Assembly (NCBI RefSeq): GCF_050948215.1
Contig: NC_135151.1
Location: 11,014,220-11,078,219 of the forward strand
DNA: 64,000 nucleotides
Origin: Halictus rubicundus
Taxonomy: Eukaryota > Arthropoda > Insecta > Hymenoptera > Halictidae
Direction: 5' to 3'
Both the position numbers and the translations under genes were made by a program. The notes under the pieces are model-generated. The model searched no databases, was not told the origin of the DNA, and was given only the letters and a program-made list of their open reading frames with translations. This document shows, one piece after another, positions 1 to 11,971 of the stretch; positions within the stretch are counted from its first letter, which is position 1, and each line of letters starts with the position of its first letter.

Positions 1-902
1 TATTTGCAATGTTATCGTAAACGTCAGGAGAATCATCTATTACGATTGCTGATAACTTTTTCGAATTTTTGTTCTGAATGAACACCATCTATATGGTTCC
101 ACATTTCAGAAATATTTCGAGACATTTCGCTAAGGTGACATTGTTTCGATTGTCTCGGCCATTTTACATAGCGTACCTTCTAGCTATAACGATATTTAAT
201 GTCGCAATGGTGCGAGTACTAAAGTGCTTTTGACTCCTCACTATTTCCATTTCCATGAATCCTACACGCCTATAACACCTACTACCACAACTTTCTGGGC
301 ATTAAAAAAAATCTGATCTACGTGTTTCAAATAATGTGGCAACACCTATCGGAACATCATGCGAGACAAATGCTACTCTTCAGACACGAGACCATGTCTC
401 TTTTCTACTCTTTTCAATCGTATTATCATTCGTCCCGTGTAGCCGGGAATATTGTCCCTAGTTTTACCATATCGCAACGTTTCAATACGAAACGAGGGAA
501 AAAGTTGTGAAACAATATCGCACGGGAAAGTGTAGTACGATGGTCACGGGGAATTGATATTTTGCTTAATGATTAATTTTTATTCTATTGCACGTATTAC
601 GTAGAAACTCGTTTATTTTGTGATGTCACGGCTGTGATGTCCGTACGGAAGCGTCATAGCACGTAAACGAGGTCGGTGCATGCATATCCGTACAGCTCAA
701 CAATCACAAAAACAGAAATTTACTCGCAAAGGCAGGCTCTACATAGGTCCGTTCAAAACGAGGTAGCGACGAATAGAGGGATCAATGGTATAGCGTCCTT
801 CTCACGGGAACATACAGGAAAGAGAAAGCAGAGCAGGAACACGACGGCGAGATAGTGGTACAAGAAATTCGATGCGTTTCGCGATGGAAAGGATTTACTT
901 AC
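1..902 (-). other. KDM5 intron 1 (part)
   Basis: This is intron downstream of the KDM5 first coding exon, read on the minus strand. It starts with a strong donor GTAAGT at 902-897. I looked for the expected next exon, which should begin with the D-W-x-P-P-F motif of KDM5, and did not find it, so it lies left of the window. Short ORFs here are chance. Confidence 0.7.
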
Positions 903-1064
903 AGGCGGCGGTTTGATCTTACAAATGCCAGACTTCTCCGCGATCGGTCGTATTTTCGCGATGTAGCTGAGGGGGTCGTGAAACTCCTCGATAGTTGGTT
1001 CGAAGACCGGCGCCTCCGGCGGTATAATGAATTCGAAGTCCGAATCACCACGATCGCAGGCCAT
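903..1064 (-). CDS. Kdm5: KDM5 (Lid) histone H3K4 demethylase, first coding exon (partial gene)
   Basis: The exon encodes 54 residues starting MACDRGDSDFEF and containing PPEAPVFEPT, DPLSYIAKIRPIAEKSG and CKIKPPP. This is the start of the JmjN domain of KDM5/JARID1 proteins, which remove methyl groups from H3 lysine 4 in the nucleus; JmjN packs against the catalytic JmjC domain further on. The start at 1064 is chosen because it has a good Kozak context (GACATGG) and lies just before the conserved block; an upstream in-frame ATG at 1151 would add 29 unconserved residues. The exon ends with CCT followed by the consensus donor GTAAGT. The gene runs off the left edge, so JmjC, ARID and PHD parts are not in the window. 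It is divergent from UQCRQ. Confidence 0.9.
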
Positions 1065-2512
1065 GTCTTGGGTGCAATGATAAGTCCCGAAAAAATCCTC
1101 ACAACCGAAGTTCGTGTCGAACCTCGATACCATGACTTGAATGCCCAACACAGCTTGGACGCGGATAGGTGGCTTACACGCACCTAACGCGGGTGAGGAC
1201 CTCGCGCCAGCTCCAGCACCGTTACTCAGCTGCTGGACCCGAGATTTTATTTGGAACCGTGCCTTGGTAACCCGTCATCACGAACTGCATTTGTATATCT
1301 GGTGGAAAGCAGTTGACAATTAACGCAACATACACGAAACACACGATGCACAACGTCTACGATATCACGCGGAGCCTCGCACACGAGCAACTGTCCCATT
1401 CCCTGAACCATACACCTCTTCTTCCCTCACACCTACTTGAACGTATCTGCTGAACGAATAATGGTTCCCCCCCTCTCCTATCGTACGAGAGTTACTAGCA
1501 AAAGTAGTATTTTTTTTATCTAATATCGCCGTATTCTATGGCTTCGATACCAGTGCCAAGCACGTATCGCAAATTTGATATAAAGTATTATGCCGAGATT
1601 ATACATGATTATTGCTGCCTTCGATGTGTTAATTTGTTCAAATTTCTTCGATTGTCTACCGACTATAATGTTAATTTTGAAAATGATGAAAATAATAATA
1701 TACTGTTATAAATGGGTGTTTATAAAGCACAAATAAATGGTGCTTTAAAACGTATTTTTCATTATTTACATATTGCATTTCTTTATTTCCGTAACGAAAA
1801 CGCTTCATAGTAAATTATTTTATTCTATGATGTAGAGCTGTGTAGCGGAGTCTATAATGGCTGCGTAGAATAATAGTGGCGCCCCCCCCCCCTTGAATCA
1901 GGGAATATGTCAATTACGTTTTTGATGTAACGTAATATTATTGAGATGTGTACTCTTATAAGATTCATTACACAAGTACAGCAAATGATGCTATTTCCAA
2001 TATAGAAAATAATGTAACAGAGGTTGCGACTTCAGTGAATTTCAGTTATTGAACTGGTGAATAAAGACAAAATATCCCTATAAAGTTCTGGTTCTTTTTA
2101 TTATTTACCATTATTATAGATTTATTCCTTAATTTTCCCAATGTGTACATAAATACGACACATCAAATAACACTTACTCTGCCTACTTGTATTAATTCGA
2201 AAACGCATTGATGTTCGAATGGATTTAACATTATATTATTGGTGAATTTAAATAGTCATAATTACGTTATAGAAGTGAAGCTATTTAATTGTATATTTTT
2301 CACAATAATATGAATTTCTTGATATAATAACTTACATAAATGTCCATTTAAGGAAGCAATGTTGATACAAAAGTATGAATGCAGTACACAATTTAAATTA
2401 GCCGCTCTTTACGACTCAGATGGCGTATTGATCTCTTACAATATCGAATGTTGGTATAGGTAGTTCAGAAACAGCAGTACCTTTTTATTGTCCTTACCTT
2501 TTGACGAGGAAA
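1065..2512. promoter_or_regulatory. Divergent intergenic region between KDM5 and UQCRQ, with UQCRQ leader exon at its right end
   Basis: About 1.4 kb separates the KDM5 start (minus) from the UQCRQ leader (plus), so this should contain both promoters. The right end, to 2512, is a UQCRQ 5' untranslated exon ending in GAGGAAA followed by donor GTAAGT at 2513. The part near KDM5 (about 1065-1480) is richer in GC; the rest is AT-rich. A C-run of about 11 sits near 1882-1892. No coding signal seen. Confidence 0.55.
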
Positions 2513-2730
2513 GTAAGTATAAAGGGTTATATAATTTTTGACACTTTAAAATAGATGATTTCTTAAAAACTTTTCAGTTGAAATAAAATAGAAATAGTTT
2601 TTGTTAATATATTCATATATTAGGTTTATCTAACATGTAATTATAGTTTCTGTTAGGTATTTCTTATGTTTGGTTATGTTTTATCATCTTCTAACTCAGT
2701 CTAATTTACTTTCTGCAGAAATCTATCAAA

Positions 2731-3070
2731 ATGGGCAGACGCTGGGGACAAATTGCGAAATTAAGTGGAGTCACGTTCTTTCGACTCAGCCCATTTGAAC
2801 AGAGACCATTCGCTGGAATGATAAAGGATGGTATACCAAATACAATACGCAGAATTAATGAAAGTATTCTCCTGGTAGCACCTTGTACGTATTCTTTTTA
2901 TAATTAATGTTTTGTATATATGTATACACTATGTAATATATCTATCGAAATATATACATTTAATTTATGTTGTAGGTTTTATTCTCGCTTATGTGATCCA
3001 AACATGGGCAACCCATACAAATCACCAGCTTCATCGTAAGAATCCAGCAGATTTTGCTAATGACAAATAA
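2731..3070 (+). CDS. UQCRQ: UQCRQ, cytochrome b-c1 complex subunit 8
   Basis: Coding exons are 2731-2884 and 2976-3070, giving 82 residues, the same length as human UQCRQ. The protein is a small single-span subunit of mitochondrial complex III that lies next to cytochrome b. The sequence shows the family hallmarks: MGRRWGQIAKLSGV at the start, LSPFEQR, GIPNTIRRI, a hydrophobic stretch around residues 48-65 (ILLVAPCFILAYVIQTW), and the C-terminal RKNPADFANDK. The intron splits a Cys codon (CCTT|GTACGT ... TTGTAG|GTTTT). An untranslated exon ends at 2512 and an acceptor TTCTGCAG precedes 2719, 12 bases before the ATG. A polyadenylation signal AATAAA lies at about 3135. No mitochondrial presequence is expected. 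Confidence 0.97.
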
Positions 3071-3140
3071 ACTGTATGCTTCTGTATGTAATTAAAATTA
3101 GTAGCAAATTAAAAATATGTAAATACTTATAAAAAATAAA

Positions 3141-4200
3141 ATTGAACTATAAGATTGATTAAATTTAATTAATTAAACCTTAAGAACAAAGAATTTTTAA
3201 ATCATCCTATTAATACTAGTTTTTTAATAGTTAAAACTGCAGTAATCAGAAATATTTAAAAATAGATTTAAATAAACTATGTTTATAAGATGTCAAAGCA
3301 TGTTTTTATGTACTATTTTCACTTTTGCATTAAAAGAACCTTTTAATAAAAAGAAGAAGAAAAAAATTATAAATTCTTTTTGTTCTTATTTAAAGATAAA
3401 GCAATTGACTGAAGCATTCTTTTTAACTTGCAGCTAATTAAACATCTTAAAGTACTCAATTATCATGTAATACTAACTAATTATCATGTGTTACATATCT
3501 TATTTCGAGAAAAATTCCGTATATTCCTTTGTTGTAACGAGTGGTCTCATTGGTTCATCACGTAAGTTATCGGACTTCTTCGGAATTCCTGTGACATCAC
3601 CTAAGGCGCAAAAATGGTTAACCCCGTGGATAATACCTTATTTTTTATATTTTTGAATTATTCACGTTTACGTGTAATAAGTTTGTTGACTGATAAATAG
3701 TAATTCATATTATATGAAATCATATATTTGGTGCATTATAATTTATAATAAAACGACTCGAGGTTCATCTTTTCATACAATGTATTAAGTAAATCGTAAC
3801 GTTACCATTTACATGTAACGGAAATACTAACTATTACCGATAAATCGATAACGGCACGAAATAAAAATAAAATTGATTTCAAAAGATGTAACAGGTTTCT
3901 AATAAATTGTACAAAAATATTGTATTTGTAATTACGATTAATTCAGCGTGATAATCTGAATTTTGTATCAACATCGCTTCGTCGATACTTTCAGTGTGAC
4001 TTTGTTAACGCTACCGATTTTCTTTATCCTCTTTTTAACGCACACGATACGGAAGATCACAGCATCGCTAAACTTTGATTATTCATTATTCTCTGTCAAT
4101 TGTTTCTCGATCGCGGTATCTTTGCAAGGCGTTAATACGTCCCTGTTATACCATGTCGAAAGTATCCGATTCCGTTAGATCTTAACGCCATATTCCACAG
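3141..4200. other. AT-rich intergenic stretch
   Basis: This is the UQCRQ downstream region. It is AT-rich with homopolymer runs and small palindromes. I see no coding exon, RNA gene or repeat family member in it. Confidence 0.5.
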
Positions 4201-5100
4201 GTACGTTTCAGCCAATCAGAGAGACCGTACCAAGAATGCACTTCGGGAAAAACAGGTAAGAAGCGGACAAGGCAAAGAGCGATCAGGTAGTCGTTCAGGT
4301 ATTTCCAGTCGAGCATGTTCGGCACATAGCTCTCTTCGAAAAGCTTCCCCTCCCTCTCTTTTTCTCTCTCTTCCTATCTGTTTCGTGTGTGCGGATTGTG
4401 AACGAAAATTTTGTAAATAGGTAAGTAAACGAATAACAACGAGCGTTGTGTGAGAAAAGTTCTTGTTCGCGTACACGTCGTGCAAAGCCACTGTGGTCCT
4501 CGACGTCCGTTTATTCCCGTACCTGTGCCAACCCGCGATACCAGTGATCGCAGCAAAACTCGAGTGAAACGCTGCTGTCAAGGTATTTATGGAAATGATT
4601 TCTTGACCGGAGTCATTGCACCGAATACACCGACTTGGATTTCTCCTCCGCGGTGAACAGTCGTCGTGATCACACCTGTTGCTCCTCCATACTCCTCGCC
4701 GACGATAATCGACATGCGAACACGATTGTTCTCGCTGTGCAGTATTCGTGGCTGCTAACGGGTTCGAATTGCGACAAATCCTTCTGGCATCGGCAACGTG
4801 CTGTGTTCCACTGAATTTCCCGAAAAATCTCGCGTGTGTCTGCGCCACTCGAAAAACGAACACGGTCACGTCAGAGAGGTGCACGGTCGGTATGTTTGGT
4901 GACGAAAGTAGAAAAGACTTGGATGGAATTAGATTTCCGGTGATAGGTCATCGCGACGCAATCACCGCAATACGTGCTATTCTATATGATAAACAATTGT
5001 CCCTAGACTCCTGGTTCGTGTCTCGGCTAATGTCTGTTTACGGCATTTTTATGCAAATCGAGTTGTCGAAGCTGTGACGGGAACGTAGCTGCGTCAACAT
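4201..5100 (+). promoter_or_regulatory. Promoter-like GC-richer patch with strong plus-strand splice donors
   Basis: The patch opens with a CCAAT box (GCCAATCAGA at 4211) and contains two near-consensus plus-strand 5' splice sites: ACAG|GTAAGA with the cut after 4255 and AATAG|GTAAGT with the cut after 4420. No conserved protein is encoded; a long minus-strand ORF across it has no recognisable domain. The pattern fits untranslated first exons of a plus-strand gene. The nearest recognised plus-strand gene downstream is EPS8, whose first coding exon at 33740 begins with an acceptor and so must have an upstream leader exon. That link is an inference. Confidence 0.3.
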
Positions 5101-5995
5101 TCGTCGGACTAACACCACGAATCTAGGTGTTTCTTGTGCGTTGTACCGATGACGTAACAATTTTTGAAAAATTTAACGAACATTTTCCAAGCGTTATCGC
5201 TGTCACGTTTGGATGGCACGTGACGGTTAATTGTTTTCGAACGGTTTCTTTCGTTTTCAATTTGTTTTGAACTGTTTTCGTATGGTCTTCGCATGTTCCG
5301 GGAGGTAGCCTATCTAAAAAGAATCGGTTATACACGCGAAATATAACAGTAGTTTATGATGATGGAAATGAGATACAATAGGGAATGGTTTCGTGGCCGT
5401 TTCAGAAGGAATATTCCCGCCCATGACATCTGCGATAGGCTTCGTATTATTTATCGTGTACCGATAACTTTATTCGAAACTTTACATACAATTGTCTCGG
5501 ACTATGTCGTGGCAAGTTAAACCGTTTATATCGCGGAGGAATCCTTATCGCCGAGATAGTCGTTGTTCGGATGCAATTACGCGGATTGTTTCGTAACTTT
5601 TTATGATTCCTTACCTTTGAATAGCGGTGACTCGATTTCCCGATACTCTAGATGCAGCTTTGTTCCCATTGATTAAGATTGACTTAACCCTTCGCGCTAT
5701 AGTATCCAGTCGGACGTCATAATGAAGATTTCGAACAGAATCCATTTTGTTGTTGTCGATGTATAGCCATTGAAGAATACATAGACATACGATATACATA
5801 CATGTATATATATAAATTTTCTTCTGGGAAATTATGAACGACAATGAAGCTCTAATCACCGTGACTGTAAATAAATGCTTCGTAGTGCAAGAGGTTAACA
5901 AGATGTGTACTCTTCTGTTTACATATGTACTTGGAGATAGTATACACACAATAATACTACGAGAATATATATTTTAAAGGACGCATTAAGGTTAC
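5101..5995. other. Unassigned intergenic stretch with a solitary TTAACCCTT repeat end
   Basis: No gene seen. At about 5688 TTAACCCTTCGCGC resembles the terminal repeat of family E elements, but I find no partner end. A 27-base stretch at about 5743-5770 (with GTTGTTGTCGATGTATAGCC) recurs at about 13191-13217, so part of this region is a dispersed repeat. Confidence 0.4.
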
Positions 5996-6268
5996 TAGGT
6001 TTAGGGTCCCAATTACTGCGCTTATATTAATTGTACTTATTTTTAAAGCACAATGAATATTAAAAAAGAGATATTGAATTTTTTTCATTAAAATTGGTTA
6101 ATATATATGTTAAATATCTCTTTTTTTAATATTCATTATGCTGTGTGAGATAAGATAGATATGTACAAGGTAGGGGCATTGTAAACCAAGTCCAAATTTC
6201 ATGGCTACAAGGCTAAAATAAAGATGATAATAATTAATATAGTCACAGTAATTGGGTCCCTTACACTA
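5996..6268. mobile_element. Family A palindromic MITE, long variant with extra insert
   Basis: The left end is degraded (TAGGTTTAGGGTCCC) and the right end is GGGTCCCTTACACTA. The two hairpin arms around GCATAATGAATATT are present at 6047-6075 and 6112-6142. Directly after the right arm lies about 95 bp that ordinary copies lack (GTGTGAGATAAGAT onward, ending in CTAAAATAAAGAT). The same insert occurs in the copy at 54649-54984, so the two define a sub-family. Confidence 0.85.
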
Positions 6269-7026
6269 TGGTATTTAATGATTACTATTTTTACACGTAC
6301 GTTGACAAACACGCGGATTAATAAATATAATAATAAAACGATGGTACTGCGATGGGTAGAGATGCGGAGGGATTCCAATCATTGGTCAGGATTATTTTAA
6401 TCGTTTAATGATGCACGGAGGAATCCAAGAAGGAAGATGTCGATGGCACCTCGTCTACGCGACAACCACCTGTAATTCACGCCCACGAAATGCCTACGTG
6501 TTCCCTATTACGATCACCGTGACATAAATTGCACGCTTTTACAGAACCCTGTGCGCATCGATATTGCATCGAATGGCCTTCGATATCCTGGGAAAGAAAC
6601 GGGGGGGGGGGAGAAAAAAGAGGAGTGTGTAACCCGTTGGGTTCAACTCACTATCAACTCACGCGACTACAACGAAACGTGGCAGAACGTCTCGGACGAA
6701 ACATTGATGATATTTACAACTTGCGTAACGCATTATCTACGCAGATATCTACAGTGGTCCATGACAGTGTTCGAATGTCCTTTAAATCAGAATAATTTTT
6801 TTTAAATCGGACCAAACGACGAGTTTTTAGCAATTACAAGCATTGCTATGCTAAATGACATGCAAAACAGAATTACATGAGAAAATAAGAAAACTTTCTC
6901 ATTTGAGCCGGTAATGGAAATTTAAAATATTCGTAATGCAAAATAGTCACTTTTAGTGCTCCGTAAACCTAGTGTTAAAAAAGTAATTCTGATTTAAAGG
7001 GCATTCGAGTAATTTTCGTGGGCATT
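6269..7026. other. Unassigned intergenic stretch
   Basis: No gene recognised. A G-run of about 11 near 6600-6611 is the only striking local feature. Confidence 0.4.
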
Positions 7027-7209
7027 TAGGGTAAGGATCCCAATTACACCCAATTTTACCCAATTTTTAAAGCATAATGAATATTAAAAAAGGGAGATAT
7101 AACATATATATTAACCGATTGTAACGAAAAAAATTTGTTTTTTAATATTCATTATGCTTTAAAAGTAAGTATAATGAATATAGGCACAGTAATTGGGTCC
7201 CTCACGCTA
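7027..7209. mobile_element. Family A palindromic MITE
   Basis: Ends are TAGGGTAAGGATCCC and GGGTCCCTCACGCTA. The left sub-terminal part is altered (AATTACACCCAATTTTACCC), but both arms carrying GCATAATGAATATT are intact, giving a potential stem of about 30 bp. Confidence 0.88.
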
Positions 7210-9023
7210 CTGTCTGGTAGTGCTAGTATCAATTTCACTTCAAATGCATTTGAACGTCGCAGGTTGCATCAACGTGAAATCCTAAATGTGTCAATTTGAT
7301 TGAGAACACAATATATTTATACACTTGTCGCAATATCGATAAGGACTGATTGCTGTTTAGAGAAAAATCGTGTATCACAAGGACAATCGAATTATCTTGG
7401 AATCTTACTGCCGATAAGGCTGCATCGATCGGAGCCGTACGTAGTCGGTGTTTTTGCAAGCTAGAATACTCGGAAACATATTTCGATCGAATTCGTGGTT
7501 TTTGATTATCGGGGATTAATTCGCGGTTTCGGAACCAGCATAGACGAATGAAAAGTACAACCGCTCCGGGTCCATTCACTGTGAAACTTGTTCGCGAACG
7601 CCGGATCAGTAGGTATGCGAGCAGCATTGGTAACTTTCTTTCCACTTTTTCAATGGTCTCGCACGTATGTCTGTCCGCGGTATGTTTACTTTCAACAGAC
7701 GTTTGCCTATCGCGCCTCCTTCCTGCGAGACGGGCATTTCCTGGAGAAACATGTTGCGAACAATTCACCAACGAGTCCTGAACTGACCGAGCAATCTCGA
7801 AACGAAATCCCTTCGGTTATTCTTTGGGTGGTTTCGTGGGCTTGCGTGTAGCTAATCGCCTACCCGAGCCTTCCGTGGTTTCCATTCTTCGGGGCAAACG
7901 ATTTGCCTTTTGTTACACGCGAAGTGTGTGAACAAAATGATGGCCTGCCATATTCATTGAAATAATATAATGGTACAGAGGTTTTAAGTATTGGAGAAAG
8001 GTGGGATGAAAACATGCGCGTATCTCAAAGAAAGAAAATCTGTCCATGGCAATAATTTTTTTATTTTGTTGTAGCGTTCATGCATTTGCAATAGCGTGCC
8101 ATTTCAAGTTGATGTCGTGTCAAGCATGGTAGCAAAATGCTCGAGTCATTTCTGACCCACGCCGATATTTCTCTACAGTTTTCTTCCGATATAAGGCGAT
8201 GGCTCGGGACCGGCTATCGTATCAATATTCCATTGATTGCTGGTCAAATTTTACATTTTTGTTGGCAAGTTTATGAATGATTCCTTTTCATAAGTGTCCC
8301 TATCAACATTTTACAATGAATATGTACGCACTAACATTCAGAGTGCATGCACAAAACATGTAGTATAAATGATAATAATGATATCTATGATAATTAAGAT
8401 TATGCACTTTCATAGGTTTCATTCTAGTTTTTCAGTTTCACTATGCATTAATCTTATGTCTCATGGGCTCAAGAATAATTTCCTGTTTTTTAATTTGAGA
8501 ATTGTATTTGTTTCTTACATACATATATAAGTTTAATTTTTATAATATTTATTGTAATAGCAGTAGTAAAGAATTGAGGACGTCAAAAATAAACAACATT
8601 TAATTTATACAATACTTATCGATGCTATTCTGTTTATATACTGCATAGAATGACACCCACAATAAATATTGCATAACATCCGTAGTCCGCGAGTGAACTT
8701 CACGGTTTTGAAAGTTTGGTAAAATCGATAATAGTTTTATCGTGGGCGGAGGTGTGAAAATTTCATAGTTGTGCGTCATTTTTAAGATGGAAATAATAGC
8801 CGTTTGACTCAGTCGTCGATGACCTAATCTGTATCTGGGTAATTCTCCTACTGTTTCACGTTTATGTCTATTTCCAACGTTTGCAAACATTTTTGCGAGT
8901 AATTTGCGGATTCTGTAAATATTGACGATGCTTCGTTTAATCGTAAACGTTTGTATGAGATGTATTTATGGATTTCTTAGTCTTTGTGTTTAATACACTT
9001 ATACGAAAATCGTTTCTCATTAC
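7210..9023. other. Unassigned intergenic stretch
   Basis: The part from about 7230 to 7960 is GC-richer and carries a 178-codon minus-strand ORF with no recognisable domain, which I do not call a gene. The remainder is AT-rich without visible structure. Confidence 0.35.
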
Positions 9024-9413
9024 CAGATTTGATGCATTTATGACAAAAACGAGTAGGCGTAATTTAAAATAGGAAAACCATCGCAAGAATTTGGGAGCCT
9101 CAGTGCACCATTTTCAACCTTTTAACACTAAACCTACCACGGTCTAACGACCGGTTTCACAATTATTGAAATTACAAAAATTCACTTATATAATAAATTT
9201 CCTTGTTCGAGCATCTCTTATATTAAAAATTACAGACAATCTCGATAAATTTAGCGTTGCTGTTTCTACAATGAAGCAACATTTACCAGATATTTTTCAT
9301 GGTTGGTAGGTATAGTGTTAAAATCATTGAAGAAAGAAAGAACTTTTTATTTAACTTGTACTTTTAGCAATTGATGCAGACAATTTTTATTTTGCATAAA
9401 GATCCGCAGTCGA
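9024..9413. mobile_element. Family B hAT-like MITE carrying a nested family C element
   Basis: The element is flanked by perfect 8-bp target duplications CTCATTAC (9016-9023 and 9414-9421). The right end reads GCATAAAGATCCGCAGTCGA; the left end (CAGATTTGATGCATTTATG) has drifted. Its middle is split by the TTAA-bounded family C element at 9122-9321, which must therefore have arrived later. Confidence 0.85.
9122..9321. mobile_element. Family C TTAA-type MITE (piggyBac-like)
   Basis: It is bounded by TTAA on both sides, with terminal repeats CACTAAACCTACCA on the left and TGGTAGGTATAGTG on the right. TTAA target duplication is typical of piggyBac elements. It has no coding capacity. Relatives lie at about 30258-30440 and 60682-60877. 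Confidence 0.75.
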
Positions 9414-9817
9414 CTCATTACATTTCGTTCCGAATACGAGACTCTCGAGAAGCTAGGGTCAAAAATTCTCTGTTGGTGCGCGTTATCAGCGAATTATTTA
9501 CAACAGTTGCCACAGTATGCGACAGAAGTCTATCGAGCAGTAATTTAGACTTGATAAGAGAGTAGAGAAAAAGAAGAATTATATCATAGCACTTTCTGGC
9601 GATGTAGACCTCTGGTAGCTGGCAGCGACGAGGAAAATTTCGCTCCGAACATAAAACTATTCCGATCTAATTGCTTTTAATTTCTCGTTAGCTCGAAATG
9701 TTAACTTGGCAGATATCAAGAGCATATATTACGAAATGAACTTCCGGGACTAGTATTTTCAATCTGAAGTCGATGTAAAAGGAATTTCTGCGCCGTTTTC
9801 GTTCTTAAAAATCACTC

Positions 9818-10003
9818 CTAAGCAACGCACAGTCGACTTATTCGAATGCACGGAATCGTCCTTGCGTGTGCCAGGTCCTCGATCACCTTGCGCAAGGTTT
9901 CAGTTAGTCCTAAAGGGTGAACAACCTTCTCGGTGTACGGGATGCTCCACGCACTAGCGAAGGATGGGAATGCGAGCAAGTATAATTTTGTTGTTCGTGC
10001 CAT
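9818..10003 (-). CDS. Possible small secreted protein or first exon, 61 codons
   Basis: I do not recognise this ORF, but it looks more gene-like than the others nearby. It begins MARTTKLYLLAFPSFASAW, a basic start followed by a hydrophobic core ending in small residues, as in a signal peptide, and continues SIPYTEKVVHPLGLTETLRK. The ATG (10003-10001) has A at -3 and G at +4. Upstream on the minus strand, TATA-like sequence lies near 10215-10230. A possible donor (CGCAAG|GTGATC) lies inside, so the true product could be spliced after residue 39 or so. Chance remains quite possible. Confidence 0.3.
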   Translation of the reverse strand: MARTTKLYLLAFPSFASAWSIPYTEKVVHPLGLTETLRKVIEDLAHARTIPCIRISRLCVA

Positions 10004-10422
10004 GATAAATCGGGAAGACGCGGGTTTTACGATCTGTCTTGTAACCAGCTCGCTTGCGTGAATGTTATGTTAACGACGGTGTAAATTCCACCCCTTTTTC
10101 GCGCAAACCAGAGTTTCGCGAAAAATAGAAGCAGGAAAAGGTCCGGCATCGCGCGTAAATTGCAAACGGGACGACGAGTTTTCCGGACGGCCGCTCCTCT
10201 CAAACGTTATACCCTATAAATTATATCTTATTAATACCGTAACATCGTGTTACCCGTGCACCATATTGTTAAACATTATACCCTCACGATGCAGAGAATA
10301 GTATCTTCCTCTTTTCATCGAACATTTCTTACTTTTCTTTTTCTAGTTACTGTGCACCTACTTCAGATTTATTATGGTAACTGTTAATCCTTGCTGAAAC
10401 GTATAAAAGTTCATTAGCAATA

Positions 10423-10621
10423 TTTATAACGGATCTTTATGTAGAATGAAAATATTCATCAATTGCAACATACAGGAGCCAGTTAGAAATTTCTTTCCGT
10501 ATTTAATAATGTCGGTGAGTTGAAAATGATACATAGATATTCCGAAATACAATTTAGTCCTTTTACTGTTTTAAATCGCAATTACATATTTTTATCATAA
10601 ATGCATAAAATCCGCAGATAT
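10423..10621. mobile_element. Family B hAT-like MITE
   Basis: The left end is eroded (AACGGATCTTTATG); the right end is GCATAAAATCCGCAGATA. The internal order (CAATTGCAA, GAGTTGAAAATGATACAT, ACTGTTTTAAATCGCAATTAC) matches other copies. No clear 8-bp target duplication survives. Confidence 0.7.
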
Positions 10622-11714
10622 AATATATATGACAAAAAAAAAATTTTCTAAAATCAAACAAAATAGATAAAATAAAATGATATATATAACTGATTTATTC
10701 AAATATTATCTCACATTGTGCAAATCGTACTGTTTTCGATTTTCGATTCTTTTGACCAATGGCGCTGACATTAATAGACTTCTAAAAATGTAATTACGCA
10801 ACACAATCATAGCAAAAGATCCACGACTGCAACCGTTAGAAGTGCTAAAACTCTCACACATTATAATTTCTGTAAACATGTTTAAGAGAATAAGAACTGA
10901 AGGGGATTCACAACACTAATGGTTTCGTCGATTAAGAAATAGAGTTACACTATATCGCATTTCTTAAACGCTTTAATTATATGAAAATCCACAGTCCAGC
11001 GATCGTATTAGACTGTGCACAGCCATCTTATTATGCAGAATTCTGCATAGGCACATTGATACACCTGTTGAACACAATCTCCATATGAAAATGAATGAGT
11101 AAATGGATTACATAGAAGTAACCATGTAACATGAAACTGTATTAGCATTAAGATACATGAAAAAATTAAAGTGGGAGGGGCTGCTGGATCACGCTCGAAT
11201 TTAAATTAAGGGGACTCCGATTTATCAAGTATTCGATTAAATGAATCGAATAATCCGACGAAACATACTTACTTAACATAAATCTTCACAGAAAGATTAC
11301 GAATGAAATGAGCAGGTGCAATTTAAAGAATACAACAGGTTAGAAAAATTTAATAAAATCCATGTGTTTCAGGTGAAGAAATATCTGTTGGCTCTAGGCT
11401 CACTAGTTAATTATAGATTTTCTAAATACCAGGCTATGAAGTAATTATAAGCACAAGATTACTTTGATTTTCTTTACGTGATAAAAATCGTGGGCACTAC
11501 ACACGCGTCATGCTGGCAGCGAATGGAGTGAGCTCTAAAAATCGATATTTTTTATAAAAAGAAAAAGCAATCCCCTCTTTGTTAACAATTTATCTACCGG
11601 AAGTCTATTCATAGGATTCTCAATAATAGTGCTGTACCAAGAGGAAGCTCGAAAATATTTATTCACATAGCAATACCAAACAAAATTATTAGTAGATTAT
11701 TAGTAGTAAATTAT
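10622..11714. other. Unassigned AT-rich stretch
   Basis: No gene recognised. A short piece at about 11308-11335 (GAGCAGGTGCAATTTAAAGA) matches the interior of family B and is probably a worn fragment. Confidence 0.4.
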
Positions 11715-11920
11715 TAGTAGCGGCTCTTTACGCAAGACAACAATTTTGTTCTTCAATTGTAAGAAGCAGGGGCCAAGTGAAAAGTTTTTTCTTTCTTTAA
11801 CAATCTTAGCGAGTTGAAAATAATATACGTTGATGTTTCTAAACACTCTTAACTTTCAAACTATTTTAAATTAGACCTGCCCATTTTTGTTATAAACGCA
11901 TAAAATTATTAGATTACATT
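11715..11920. mobile_element. Family B hAT-like MITE, eroded
   Basis: The left end TAGTAGCGGCTCTTTACGC corresponds to TAGACTGCGGATCTTTATGC with changes. The interior matches (TCAATTGTAAGAAGCAGGGGCC, AGTTGAAAATAATA, TTGTTATAAACGCATAAAA), while the last bases of the right terminal repeat are lost. Confidence 0.65.
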
Positions 11921-11971
11921 ATTGGGGGTGACTTGTTGGTTTACGACTGAGATTGCTACTGAAGGATCTAT

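Noticed and set aside
4216..4884. 222-codon minus-strand ORF
   Set aside because: No recognisable domain, Arg/Cys/His-rich composition typical of an antisense frame through a GC-rich leader region, and the plus strand has the better splice signals.
7235..7771. 178-codon minus-strand ORF
   Set aside because: It has no domain, signal or repeat, no promoter or splice context, and its right part overlaps other open frames on the plus strand. I cannot tell it from chance.
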